A stretch of 53,015 nt of DNA, taken from positions 1-53,015 of IMG/VR virus record IMGVR_UViG_3300032523_001454; one strand, given 5' to 3'. A program made the position numbers and the translations under genes. The notes under the pieces were generated by a model, which was not told the origin of the DNA, ran no database searches, and saw only the letters and a list, made by a program, of their open reading frames with translations. Source of the DNA: a virus. Shown in pieces: positions 47,901 through 53,015 of this stretch (position 1 is its first letter; every line of letters begins with the position of its first letter).

Positions 47901-50900
47901 GAGGTGTTCCGATCTCACTAGCCATTGCCCCCAAATTGTCACGCATCTTATTCATCACATCATTAACGCTCTCTCCTGGAGCTAGTTTCAGTTCTGGTCC
48001 TGAGACCTTAGCAGCTTCTTTATCAAATGATTCTCCGCTCTTAGCCATCCTTGCTGCGGAATTTTTAGCAGCTTGGGTGTCTGCCCCAGAAACATAAGAA
48101 CTAACCCCCTGAGTAATCGCAGTAGTAGCCATTGCTACCCCTTGTCCAGTCTTTCCCAACCCAGCCTGTGCAGCCAGCTTTTGGGTTCCTAACATAGCGG
48201 GTCCAACATCTTTCATCGCCTGAATCATACCTGCCATAGCTGGTTGTGCCGCTGTTACTTCGTCTATCATGCTTGCTATTGCGTTGCCTGCGGCTGTGGT
48301 GATAAGACCGAACACCACCATAGGGCCCCCCAACCCTTCTACTACTTCCCCTATTTTTGTTTTTAAAGTATCAAGACCCTTTTGTAAAAAGGAGGTCTCT
48401 AGGGGTTTTGCTGGTTTATCAAAAGCCCCGCTAGCTTGTTTCTCTACCAACCTATCTTTTAGCTCTGCCTTCGTAGTTTCGAGTTGATCAGCATCTCGAA
48501 CATCGGGTCTGACTGATGGATCAAACGTGTCTCTCGTCCTACTCTTGGGACCCGTTAAACCCTCACTCTCTGCAGCGTGTTGTTTTGCCGCCCCTACTCT
48601 GTTATCGTATGTTGTGGCGGAAGTTACAGCAACAGCGGACAGAGCCTTAATACGACTCTGTTCGGCCGTATTTCCAGCGCTAATACTTCTGGCCATAGAC
48701 TTTAGAGCTGCTACTACATCTGTGGTGCCCTTGCCCGCATCATAAAGTTGCATTGAGAGAGCATCAAAAGCATCCGAGTTCTTTTTCATGGCCGCTCTTA
48801 CTATTGCCGCATCCTTTTTACTCATGCTGGTCACTGCCGTATTTACCCTGATCTGATTCTGAGCAATAGCCTCTCCACCAATAGCAAAGTGTTGAACTCC
48901 ACCCACAACTCCACCCCGAGCAAATCCCTGAATCTTATCAGCATGATTCATTCGTGCTAGTTTACTATATCCAATACTCTGAGCGGCCTTTTTATTAATA
49001 ACAAATTCACCCGGAGTTAACATAGCGGGCACAGTATCTGATGCTGCCCCACCCTTAGCAAATTTTTGTCTTGAGATACCAGCAGACCCCAAAAGATCTG
49101 TTAAAGTGGATTCTAAAATTAAATTTAAATTATTGTCAAGATTGGGAATATTCTGTACTAATGTTGTTAAAAATTCTTCCTTACCACTATCTTCCATCCT
49201 GTTAATCCTTGTTTGATCTACTTTACTATTTAGAAGAGCTTTATTAATTTCTGGATTAAATGGTTTAAAAGTTCTAGCCTGTTTTAAATCCTCTCCCTGT
49301 TGTCTAACCTTAGACATAGCCTCAAAACTCTCTTTTTCTTTAGCATCTAAGCTGCCTCTTAGCGGTACCATAGAGCGGAATAATGAATTTATTTTATATT
49401 GTCTTCCATATGCCATATCTGCACTATTATAATTAAGTCCAGGTAAAGCATCCACAGCATTAGCAACATCATCATTGTCCCCTTCAAACAAACCGGACAC
49501 TTTAGTTTTATATTTATCAAAAGATTCTGGAACTTTAGTTCTTAAAGAATTAAATACTTGATGGGTTAATTCGTGATATAAGACAGAGTTAGGGAGTGCG
49601 GGACTAGTCTCCGATGTGCTAAAAGATAAGGCTCCCCTACCAGTTTCTTTTACCTTTGATTGTTTAACTTTTCTAGCTGCTTGTGCCGCTTCGATTCGTA
49701 AATCTCGTATTTCTCCTAATTTTAATCCTAAGGCCGCTTCTTTGTCCCACAGTTCAGCAGCCACTTTAGGATCGTGACTTGAAGAGGATATAGTCTGCAT
49801 TAACTTATCACTATTCTCTTTTACTAAAGCCCTGTATCCATATAAGTCTTGCTCATTTTGTGCAGTCCAACCAAAATTAGCTAATTCTGTTGCACCCACA
49901 CCAAAACTTCCCATAGCCTCTCTATCAAAAAAAGCGTTAGGTTCTGCTTCTGAAGGGGCCTCAAAATCAATTAATTGTGGTAGAATAGATGTTAATGATT
50001 CTCCAGGAATTCCTATCGCTTTAGCAAAGTTTGCCATATCAGAAAATAAAGAATCTCTACTAATTTGTTTGGTAAAACTAGATATAAAAGCAGATTTATC
50101 TAGTGGTTTTTGATTGAACTGATCTTGAACAGCCTTATCGTCAACAATAACCCTTTCATTTTGCATAGTGTTTGGGTCTGTGAGCGCTCTTTGTATTGTT
50201 TTCATCTGCTCTGATGTATACTTTTCTTTTACAGATGCTGGGAAACTCATTTCTCCGGTTCCAAAAACTGATTCTGGCACGAGACCACCAAGAGCAAGCC
50301 TTTGAACCATGTTTGGATTATTAATATCTGATGGACTCTTAGTATATCCAGTTTGTAATATCCAAGAATCATCTGTTGTTGGTGGCCATGTTTTAGGATC
50401 TGGACTAGCAAATTTGCTTTGATCAAACCATTCTGGTCCATCATACCAGCTTGGTGGAGATAGTGGTGTTTTATTAACATCTCCACGATTTTTAAAATAA
50501 TATTTCCATACATTAAATGCCGAGGCACTAACTCTATGTCTATCAGAGACTAATTGATTTCCACTTTGTGTGACCCCCTCCATTACAGCATCATATAATT
50601 TAGGGCCGTATCCACTAGTAGCAGAAGAGCTTTGCACAGAGAACAAAGGAGCAGACCCTAGCTCTTGCAACCTATCTGCTACGACCTCTCCACTAGCATT
50701 AGCATCGGGTAAATATTTAGCACTAACTCTTCCTGGTTTAATTGTTAATCCTATTTTTGCAGCTTGTTTGATCTTGTTCTCTTCTGTGACTCCTCCTACT
50801 GCATATCCCCTGATCGCTCTCTTAATCGCTAGCATATTTTCAGCTGGTGATAGCGTTGGAGTATAAGCAGCGTCTGAAGGCCCCTTTAGTTTTGCTGCTA

Positions 50901-53004
50901 AAGCTAATTGAGCAGGCGTAGAAGTCTTAAATGATGGTTCTTTCAAGAGTTCTGCTAGTGCCTTGGGATCAGTTTTAATTCCAGCCTTAGAGTTTTTCTG
51001 TGCAACTCTTTTAGCTAAATATGTTTTAAATTCTTCTAGACCATATCCAGCGCTATTAGCAAATTGTACAATACTACTGGTCTCATTCTTTAGACCATTC
51101 TGTTCTATAAGACCATATACTTCTTGTCCTAGTTTTTCTACCTTGCTGCCATTAGCAAACTTTTGTATCATGCCGCCACCGCTCTTATTCATACTCTGCA
51201 AGTTATTAACGCCAAGAGTTTCCACAGCCTTTTTACGAATAACAAACTCTCCCGGCTCTAACATTGCTGGCACGGTATCCCCACTACCGCTGCCCGGTAC
51301 AAATCCACCACTAGCAAACTTGTGTATCCTGCCCCCAAGATTCTTACCTACTGGAACCGGCTCTGGCTCTGCAACCGGCTCTGGCTCTGGAAATAAATAT
51401 CTGGTAAATTCGCCTATTGCTTTGGCCCTGCTTTTAGAATCAATAGTTCTTTTAACTTCTGTGGGCATACTACTAGTAATACCTGGGAAAAAACTCGTAG
51501 CACGACCGCCTAACCCATTTGGATAATCTATGGCTCTAGTAGCTGTAGCATCCTCTACTATTGGGGCCCCAAACACAGCCATTGCTTGTTCTATAACAGC
51601 CCCTTCGATATTAGCTTGGCCAGTGGCCATACTCGTATTCTGAGATAATTCCGACAGACTCGGGGAGTATTGTACACCTTTCATGCCAGCTTTTCTGACT
51701 CTCTCAATAGTTTGAATATTATCGTCTACCAGAGTTTCATCGGGTTTTAAATTCTTAGACTTGTCCGCTCCATTCATTCCGGTAATTTTATCAGCTGGAA
51801 TATTTAATCCTAGCTCTGCTAATCTTTGAGCTATTAGAGCCTCATTATTTGGTGGCCTAGCTGTTGATATTCTAAGATTCTGTAATAGTTCTGGATATTT
51901 TGTTAATTTATCTTTTAAATCAATTCCAAGAGGAGTAAGCTCTCCCTTCTTTAATGCTTCTCCTACTCTCTTGGTATCAGAATATCCTAAAACATCAATA
52001 TTACCCTTAGCGTCATAAAGATCTGCTCCTGTAACTAAAGTTTGGTCAAAATCATATACCATCTGCTGACCAGAGCTCAGGCCACCCGTAGTGATTTCGC
52101 TCTGTAAATCAGTAGCAAGCTGCCTAACAGTGTCTGTTGAGCTAGCTTGCATTTTTTCTACCATTGGCTTAAATCTTGTTGGCAATCCTCTTTCATGTAT
52201 TACAACATCCCTACCCTGAATATCAAAGGGGCCCAAGTCCTCATCATGATCATAGGGTAATAGTCCTACCAAACCCACCTGAGTTGCCGCTGCGGTTCTC
52301 CTAGCTAATCGAGCTGCTTGAATCTCTTTATTAGAATTAAATTTTTCTAGGAAATAATCTCTAACAGCACCATACGAGGCAGCTTTGTCAGCGCTCATCG
52401 ATCCATCATAATTAGCTCTCCATGTTTGTCGGACCATACCGGCCGTAATATCCACACCACTAAACTGACCGAACTTAAGATCCTCTGGCATGTTTGAACC
52501 TTGGAGCATAGAGGATATTTCTGCAGCCGTGGCTCCTAATGCAGACTTTGGTTTCCCTCCCGCTATAAACTTTGGATTCTCTGCTCCACCAGGATTTTTT
52601 GGCTTGCTTTTAGCAGCAACTATTCCTTGATCTCGCACAGACTCTCTAACAGCTCGGCTTAGGGTACCATCTGGTTGCAAACCATAAGTCTCGGGATATC
52701 TTGCTGCCAGATTACGAAGAATACCAAATGGTTCAAAACTAGCTCTAGAATTGATCTTATCTCGACGATTACGCAACTCTTTTACTTGATCCGCCATTGC
52801 TGCATACTCTGGGTCTGATGCTACTTTTTTGCTCTCTATTCTTTGTGGGAGAGCAGCTAACTCTTTTGTTATATCTGCTAATGAATAGGCTTGTCTCTTC
52901 TTGGAGTGCTCTACTATTCTTGGTAGTATAGACGATCTATTCTGTAATTGAGGAAGATGTTTGGTCACAAGAGAAAATACGTCTGGAGATAATATTTTTT
53001 TCAT
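35989..53004 (-). CDS. Giant tape-measure-like protein (5,671 residues)
   Basis: This single uninterrupted frame of 17,016 bp has GGAAGA upstream of its ATG. Tape-measure identity is supported by its position at the head of a tail operon, extreme length, long Ala/Gln/Glu-rich helical stretches, several hydrophobic Gly-zipper segments (for example PPFGTVVGAIGGGMSGVKLG and GAIAGAAVGAASE) and eight copies of GTDTVPAMLTPGEFVVN-type motifs typical of phage tape measures. The first ~1,200 residues also contain modules unlike a ruler: a HAD-like domain (about 310-440), a GNAT-like domain (about 770-870) and a HELTH metallopeptidase-like motif (1144-1148). At roughly 1.5 angstrom per residue, a fully helical ruler would span about 850 nm, but the inserted modules make this an upper limit. 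Tape measures are ejected with DNA, so these modules could reach the host. Confidence 0.85.
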   Translation of the reverse strand: MKKILSPDVFSLVTKHLPQLQNRSSILPRIVEHSKKRQAYSLADITKELAALPQRIESKKVASDPEYAAMADQVKELRNRRDKINSRASFEPFGILRNLAARYPETYGLQPDGTLSRAVRESVRDQGIVAAKSKPKNPGGAENPKFIAGGKPKSALGATAAEISSMLQGSNMPEDLKFGQFSGVDITAGMVRQTWRANYDGSMSADKAASYGAVRDYFLEKFNSNKEIQAARLARRTAAATQVGLVGLLPYDHDEDLGPFDIQGRDVVIHERGLPTRFKPMVEKMQASSTDTVRQLATDLQSEITTGGLSSGQQMVYDFDQTLVTGADLYDAKGNIDVLGYSDTKRVGEALKKGELTPLGIDLKDKLTKYPELLQNLRISTARPPNNEALIAQRLAELGLNIPADKITGMNGADKSKNLKPDETLVDDNIQTIERVRKAGMKGVQYSPSLSELSQNTSMATGQANIEGAVIEQAMAVFGAPIVEDATATRAIDYPNGLGGRATSFFPGITSSMPTEVKRTIDSKSRAKAIGEFTRYLFPEPEPVAEPEPVPVGKNLGGRIHKFASGGFVPGSGSGDTVPAMLEPGEFVIRKKAVETLGVNNLQSMNKSGGGMIQKFANGSKVEKLGQEVYGLIEQNGLKNETSSIVQFANSAGYGLEEFKTYLAKRVAQKNSKAGIKTDPKALAELLKEPSFKTSTPAQLALAAKLKGPSDAAYTPTLSPAENMLAIKRAIRGYAVGGVTEENKIKQAAKIGLTIKPGRVSAKYLPDANASGEVVADRLQELGSAPLFSVQSSSATSGYGPKLYDAVMEGVTQSGNQLVSDRHRVSASAFNVWKYYFKNRGDVNKTPLSPPSWYDGPEWFDQSKFASPDPKTWPPTTDDSWILQTGYTKSPSDINNPNMVQRLALGGLVPESVFGTGEMSFPASVKEKYTSEQMKTIQRALTDPNTMQNERVIVDDKAVQDQFNQKPLDKSAFISSFTKQISRDSLFSDMANFAKAIGIPGESLTSILPQLIDFEAPSEAEPNAFFDREAMGSFGVGATELANFGWTAQNEQDLYGYRALVKENSDKLMQTISSSSHDPKVAAELWDKEAALGLKLGEIRDLRIEAAQAARKVKQSKVKETGRGALSFSTSETSPALPNSVLYHELTHQVFNSLRTKVPESFDKYKTKVSGLFEGDNDDVANAVDALPGLNYNSADMAYGRQYKINSLFRSMVPLRGSLDAKEKESFEAMSKVRQQGEDLKQARTFKPFNPEINKALLNSKVDQTRINRMEDSGKEEFLTTLVQNIPNLDNNLNLILESTLTDLLGSAGISRQKFAKGGAASDTVPAMLTPGEFVINKKAAQSIGYSKLARMNHADKIQGFARGGVVGGVQHFAIGGEAIAQNQIRVNTAVTSMSKKDAAIVRAAMKKNSDAFDALSMQLYDAGKGTTDVVAALKSMARSISAGNTAEQSRIKALSAVAVTSATTYDNRVGAAKQHAAESEGLTGPKSRTRDTFDPSVRPDVRDADQLETTKAELKDRLVEKQASGAFDKPAKPLETSFLQKGLDTLKTKIGEVVEGLGGPMVVFGLITTAAGNAIASMIDEVTAAQPAMAGMIQAMKDVGPAMLGTQKLAAQAGLGKTGQGVAMATTAITQGVSSYVSGADTQAAKNSAARMAKSGESFDKEAAKVSGPELKLAPGESVNDVMNKMRDNLGAMASEIGTPLENSTLLLSTQFKNAADAAGSFVIALLTALGAMKSASGQSSGGVVYRSRGGSSSDGVNFAPKGTDTVPAMLTPGEFVINKQASSKHSSLLSSINSGKYKTGGVVYAAKGMTTAIDKGGNSNIGMFATFFSQLNKTWNPTTWGDVVTEKQDGVDKALQTVSRVAAVTAVVAGSVAVAVAAIPTAVVGGGAVAAETAAAGAGATTVAAEASAAASTTAAAATTSWTARILASVGSLLTLKFALGGVAGTLAAVSSWRGSSSLSETQQQNIRNSPQLLDRETKMAGIRTEIYGDTNDIRSTVKAGEKLTGRAREIYYSGQGMPLEEGAIRTQSRMLTKEGKNKYEIDIKEEDNLKKVLEKARKEDAEYNTANPTQPKRDRAGKLEKDAKSRLDQEAYITAETAQPNRIDETDIQKTERMAKETNMVFGEGADEKYQKAQAKQQQDTTNGTSTLTDAENELIQTTERVVESVRVEKAERNAAILATTNANRKLKELNNETDRFVAQMTALSNSISRASKEMGISIAMTRNRVGTKAGEEGTFTVDRTNEAVLGNVGAYSATEVRAAATQTGNQAGMPPEVSNALADSAVANQILVHQLPKIMADAAANPGLSDPDDEIEQKLTEAFKAANLSDPTKASERVASVMDTIKQARGSGAADTSIAGINKMAEMVAATTESAAGLKVLQEQARALNDALEAMTGEAIKASGAFGKAQEYRNTAQNIRTEGANSLAKAQGKNVSLDQQSKPLNDIIASLTNTPTLGGGSTTDAAEIGRRLDRLDDDLPKAQTQMRDAVAADAKAGIEPGKGGAGDKATDRFVGLKKESDNLAKALGKLATDTTRASSALSRIQDLEMSYKGPQDKMLELMTNIDNPEYQNNVINQANSLDRVMRGTASRSDFKDAVEGQKYRELSMTSEEAKASRLEFATRGAEGLSKETNGQITPEAILKIFRYNNEGDTRMEEATAKFIEATERQAKANDITAGRFDAAGIAFKAGVVSAGLDFYNKVQEAAQLIADVNQADKAAKQGRDDARDAQNTTPPDAEKMAAAAEAQSKAAAEQVRAAAAQAQAAEAQKQAAAAAAAAPPRQWSFGMGYANGGPIYASKGSYINFQPKGTDTVPAMLTPGEFVVNRAATQKNLPLLKNINSGTQEFSNGGIVYAEGGMKIPKLPNARTKNDQQSPGAFNKVTAWLSDWIGWSKSPDQGNMLEQFQATLGGFAQSLLPAVLGTVGSIVGGTIGSLAVPPFGTVVGAIGGGMSGVKLGEYLNSVIYDSFENTALIQDFQKAMNENPRSALVGDVVGGIASVATAGVGKVGGKTIEQLIKTGTATLTKNMASSTLSRSGATAGSQLGEAMTAIITKMDNVVAASSSSAVPGIIKRARQTIIEYGKDKTKDSAINMSMSTIFGPEQYSSGGVVYASNGALINFQPRGTDTVPAMLTPGEFVVNRAATQKNLPLLKSINGGAQGYENGGVVYLKSGGVPQRKNRKEFDKSGRFVRDLGPDYTTLDIMGEEFPQEMKWGIAANLWNDLSSITGQPKNQDMKYLNELANGGGLGSFFSVKFAQMFRNIHSIIKNQRETSLPYKRSEDLMTHFLRPYIGEFNYRDKTNNKNLEGLDFTTMLSQTPQIFAAIDSHLGLEAFGDTQYRFKDPKRKIQAQGNATNIIKNLTPDIDNILELVKIRDMNKTQERSLFGQEEGSTRNGRSNENLRVPITNTVRRWVKKQAQPSEKRAREQLALDKRESPREYKDGTLENKGLREQQSANEVRTDQIVRDLYSNKKTKDVDGFLKWIRTPGEATTIADDFAKINTWEKTPGIINIPGNMIEQMSLIAQANLSPTQRALFETRSQRDADITEQAVNTTEVKDVLHRQNILQSLIGVRKQGILQTPGMTNVLNESSDAKSDGQRQLQEQGRKGEVYKESRGDITNLVKQGLGYEGAQGSGLTPAERKEWERKRNQLLARPVGSTVPVRLGPSDPSGSTEPLFRRKLAELERQETDADIEKDARELAKKEREIYTPKPKPIIPETYEDIYKPIDMSGMRSPEIQLGIAEREIYAKNLYLEEIFGLERTPSRYVYANPNAFAGIPKNKEYQNVRSPDIISTLVSQKEHDVNSIEPLEYGLKNGPLKSDVAPLGRWGYEMDDREQSVEDVINAALSLYNGFYTDTGREDKEVMDYNQALSSYIYRAKMSKWHKIEPDSEDLDRTYMMDTAGAESLIQQLATQRESRSPRNKVLAQLDNSYETTTEENKAISAQNMENDKARKEAAKQPKESASGYDAFLSDDDIRILNDIQRPFSKSMIEADNQSINLNSYLMKSGRELKPKIPTIQRLFPSQPMTRQNADNNISDFVKIISHAMGMGYKNVVISLVPDISGGLLDSGKGVTGYEGSSSTEEIIPDVFGHLDATRKRLSDPKKAVKYLSKGSHINFQPKGTDTVPAMLTPGEFVVNRAATQKNLPLLKSINSGAGTKGYQKGGVAYLKIGGETAEQWLNTSVWKDSDIWDKDTTTAFEKQDLVGIRSGSFGPSLRSPGSSSPGNYDDSQWRTLRLLIPPVFGQNPAIAMRKKRFEGAAVEAGISPLKNLWFSTDNYGGFQTKEEYTDWKIKNPKPTPIVTTPAVTAPAGTALPPNMTSVATPAGLGTSMQQMFTGLGALNPKSEPEVAAPPTVSWTPPSAGWMSRGEPMRIGGSKAENWLVPEDWPINDNPRESYLHTLWEKTTSDAFEQKMQGWNTSGQYDDVEWASLKQNISQAIDSLQPREFEKLGVQKIVSPTLGGDRLYGGRKGLTNREWIAQIRGGQVNIPNLISSIDDLKGYENMAARDDAAKVGAAVPPAAGPAPAAAPVAAVAPAAGVAVAPAAGVMAAPAPVAAPAPVVAAPPPIPYYDELTYKEAIYKGLKYRQRPFAPDRNLFKTGAKYVGGDQVNDPKLKEKMRTGYTGKEDDPDDDVEQVDGAIIARAEVFVAELKAKYYERYKLVVDRFRQQNGQGDDLSFGQYVYFPMSRESLGGWDVDADYKKIIGNNPDLDPTLLDLLNDLRYNPTTRVTGIDTRVTGGAAASAGVDEKGKPLPGIGMLGDPAGFQAYVQEMIKFKEDGLDNVMKLLGDIDPTSPPTFTDELKAGVDAFIPSLVGSNAKTRTILDSLKPQRLMTLSEMNGDSLQEMIDFPLAQLNLPLLQMAEDPNHKAEIDPIIAAILTSQALQMEWKIRQTRALAKEKIPFQRRPLVDGSENIVAAPIESQLSPQEKETTLRPPPPVRPQDRKKRPKDLQGDIGNDQLRAYKGSGSQFESSYVLYRRTLGEYNYDAMLRANGQAYINSSPNGKERRKKQDDANIEARRSQYGWPQYDPQYAQNGGPIYRSRGGSSSDGVNFAPKGTDTVPAMLTAGEFVVNREATQKNLPLLKSINGGARGYENGGVAYLKGGGEGILKQFNAVTKIGKNANKALKADDILQSLMAALNLGESGAKALLQLPSLLPSSLLSMLETRIPQLTLFNAAAGLVYKLAGAAIESDSQETGETAAIKGGLRAAEITTSLGATIAAGKAIAGNAVGAQFIGGLASKGGAWLTLLQGAYDGYNDSKAQAQGMDPVTRTFLGLASGSASSGGADTGAAVSFVRGRPLTENEDEQLAHYEATARGAMVGAIIAGPPGAIAGAAVGAASETTKVGYQVWTLWGENAKRQKKLDDQLVQIKRDIKLRQNMRINLEKLMAQRMTLEVGSIAHTNIINTINTQKKDLRDMGAEVDEDEITGRLAQAKTDTTRFGPTQMSSGGTVYASQGSHINFQPRGTDTVPAMLTPGEFVVNRASTAKNLPLLRAINNRGSYYNRGGAVKYLHDGGGPDGPSGVYNSVKLDIGDFSASTQTFLSDIKLAFKDGATSITSALGSLGNIKDSFSGLGGVTAGLTTAATLLQTNMGSLSTSLTNIATVLADIPKSIDFKVSGSIPINITVDVNGGDGLEAKLKPFSEQIFQAIEVGLKNAFPLSGITFDKTIVTD
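39332..39418 (-). repeat. Short tandem repeats encoding an Ala/Pro linker
   Basis: Two near-perfect 18-bp units (39332-39349, 39350-39367) are followed by two perfect 24-bp units (39371-39394, 39395-39418). They encode part of an Ala/Pro/Val linker (for example PAAGVAVAPAAGVMAAPAPV) within the tape measure. The block is much richer in GC than its surroundings. Tandem slippage probably changes linker length between relatives. Confidence 0.85.
49080..49640 (-). other. Zincin (HELTH) metallopeptidase-like module inside the tape measure
   Basis: LPNSVLYHELTHQVFNSL contains the H-E-x-x-H zinc-binding motif (H1144, E1145, H1148) preceded by a hydrophobic helix start, as in zinc metallopeptidases. 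A third ligand is not certain; several Asp and Glu residues lie 15-30 residues later (LFEGDNDDVANAVDALPG). The next repeat copy follows about 180 residues after the motif. Confidence 0.5.
50390..50690 (-). other. GNAT acetyltransferase-like module inside the tape measure
   Basis: SGYGPKLYDAVMEGV (about residues 797-812) resembles the acetyl-CoA-binding R/Q-x-x-G-x-G/A-x-x-L motif, followed by NQLVSDRHRVSASAFNVWKY, which recalls the end of GNAT folds where a strand, a Ser-Ala and a 'vWky' helix occur. Residues upstream (SAPLFSVQSSSATSGYG) would be the preceding strand. The first glycine position is shifted, so activity is uncertain. Confidence 0.45.
51690..52080 (-). other. HAD phosphatase-like module inside the tape measure
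   Basis: Four HAD signatures occur in the right order. Motif I is VYDFDQTLVTG with the two aspartates at 318 and 320 followed by Thr. Motif II is RISTARP near residue 380. Motif III is a lysine in NGADKSKNLKP. Motif IV is ETLVDDN near residue 425. Spacing of about 110 residues from motif I to IV fits a capless or small-capped HAD enzyme such as a polynucleotide or protein phosphatase. The substrate cannot be predicted. Confidence 0.75.
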
Positions 53005-53015
53005 TTCTTCCAGAT

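Larger units (their letters stand above)
36517..51300 (-). repeat. Eight dispersed copies of a 'DTVPAMLTPGEFV' module in the tape measure
   Basis: Approximate copies lie at 51181-51300, 48942-49046, 47619-47734, 44483-44598, 43543-43655, 40552-40666, 37746-37860 and 36517-36632. The protein consensus is INFQPKGTDTVPAMLTPGEF followed by VVNRAATQKNLPLLKSIN and usually a GGVVYL-type glycine turn 10-20 residues later. The five C-terminal copies are nearly identical at DNA level across more than 60 bp, whereas the first two (N-terminal) copies are diverged, with variants such as EPGEFVIRKKAVETLG. Spacing is irregular (about 0.9-3.1 kb), so they separate modules rather than form an array. Recent spread or gene conversion among the later copies is likely. 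Confidence 0.9.

Noticed and set aside
36517-51300. Regularly repeated elements suggestive of a CRISPR or satellite array
   Set aside because: Copies are about 110 bp, irregularly spaced by kilobases, and conserved as protein motifs in one frame.
50963-51526. A 187-codon plus-strand ORF near the start of the tape measure
   Set aside because: It is antisense to the continuous tape-measure frame and has no recognisable motif; it overlaps a repeat copy whose conservation is on the other strand.
1-53015. tRNA genes, riboswitches and integration sites
   Set aside because: I looked for tRNA-like cloverleaf sequence, long conserved leader structures and integrase or att-like repeats and saw none; gaps between genes are almost all below 80 nt.

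Overview
The window is part of a large, AT-rich, tailed double-stranded DNA bacteriophage genome. It carries a compact phage replication module, phage-type tail genes, and no ribosomal, metabolic or host housekeeping genes. A bacterial host is supported by the sigma70-like promoter in front of ssb, the Shine-Dalgarno sites and the bacterial-type DNA polymerase III. Family-level memory suggests a planctomycete or related host, because the C-terminal cysteine domain of the protein at 21183-22076 resembles one I associate with that phylum. That is an inference without a database search. No terminase, portal, capsid, integrase, lysis gene, tRNA or CRISPR array is visible, so this is one section of a larger genome.

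The plus-strand part (1-22076) is nearly gapless, with many 1-38 nt gene overlaps. In order it holds: the end of a UvsY-like gene; a zinc-ribbon protein; a DnaB-family helicase; a DnaG-family primase; a dNMP kinase; a RecB/Cas4-like nuclease; and a DNA polymerase III alpha subunit split into two genes. A 58-codon ORF and a DnaQ-type proofreading exonuclease lie between the halves, and the second half holds an HNH-containing intein. SSB follows as a self-contained unit with its own promoter and terminator. A sugar and surface-modification cluster comes next (10573-15265): two GT4 glycosyltransferases, a GT-B-like fragment, a methyltransferase-like protein, a GT-A/nucleotidyltransferase-like protein and one unknown. 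After that come a free-standing Vsr/EDxHD-like endonuclease, a Rad52-like annealing protein candidate, a second zinc-ribbon protein, a cysteine-rich beta-solenoid protein, a small relative of it, and a protein with a GT-like start and a cysteine-rich end.

The minus-strand part (53004-22084, read right to left) is a tail module. It starts with a 5,671-residue tape-measure-like protein, followed by a trimeric fiber with YadA-like repeats and an S74 chaperone, two tandem paralogous tail proteins, an Ig-like multidomain protein and a tail-hub-like protein. The two transcription directions meet tail-to-tail at 22076/22084 with only 7 bp between stop codons.

The most unusual points are these. (1) The fractured Pol III alpha encloses its own proofreading exonuclease; the halves minus the intein sum to 1,162 residues, essentially the length of intact E. 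coli DnaE. (2) The giant tape-measure protein is divided by eight copies of a GTDTVPAMLTPGEF-type motif, and its first fifth carries HAD-phosphatase-like, GNAT-like and HELTH zinc-peptidase-like modules, which raises the possibility that enzymes are delivered into the host during DNA injection.
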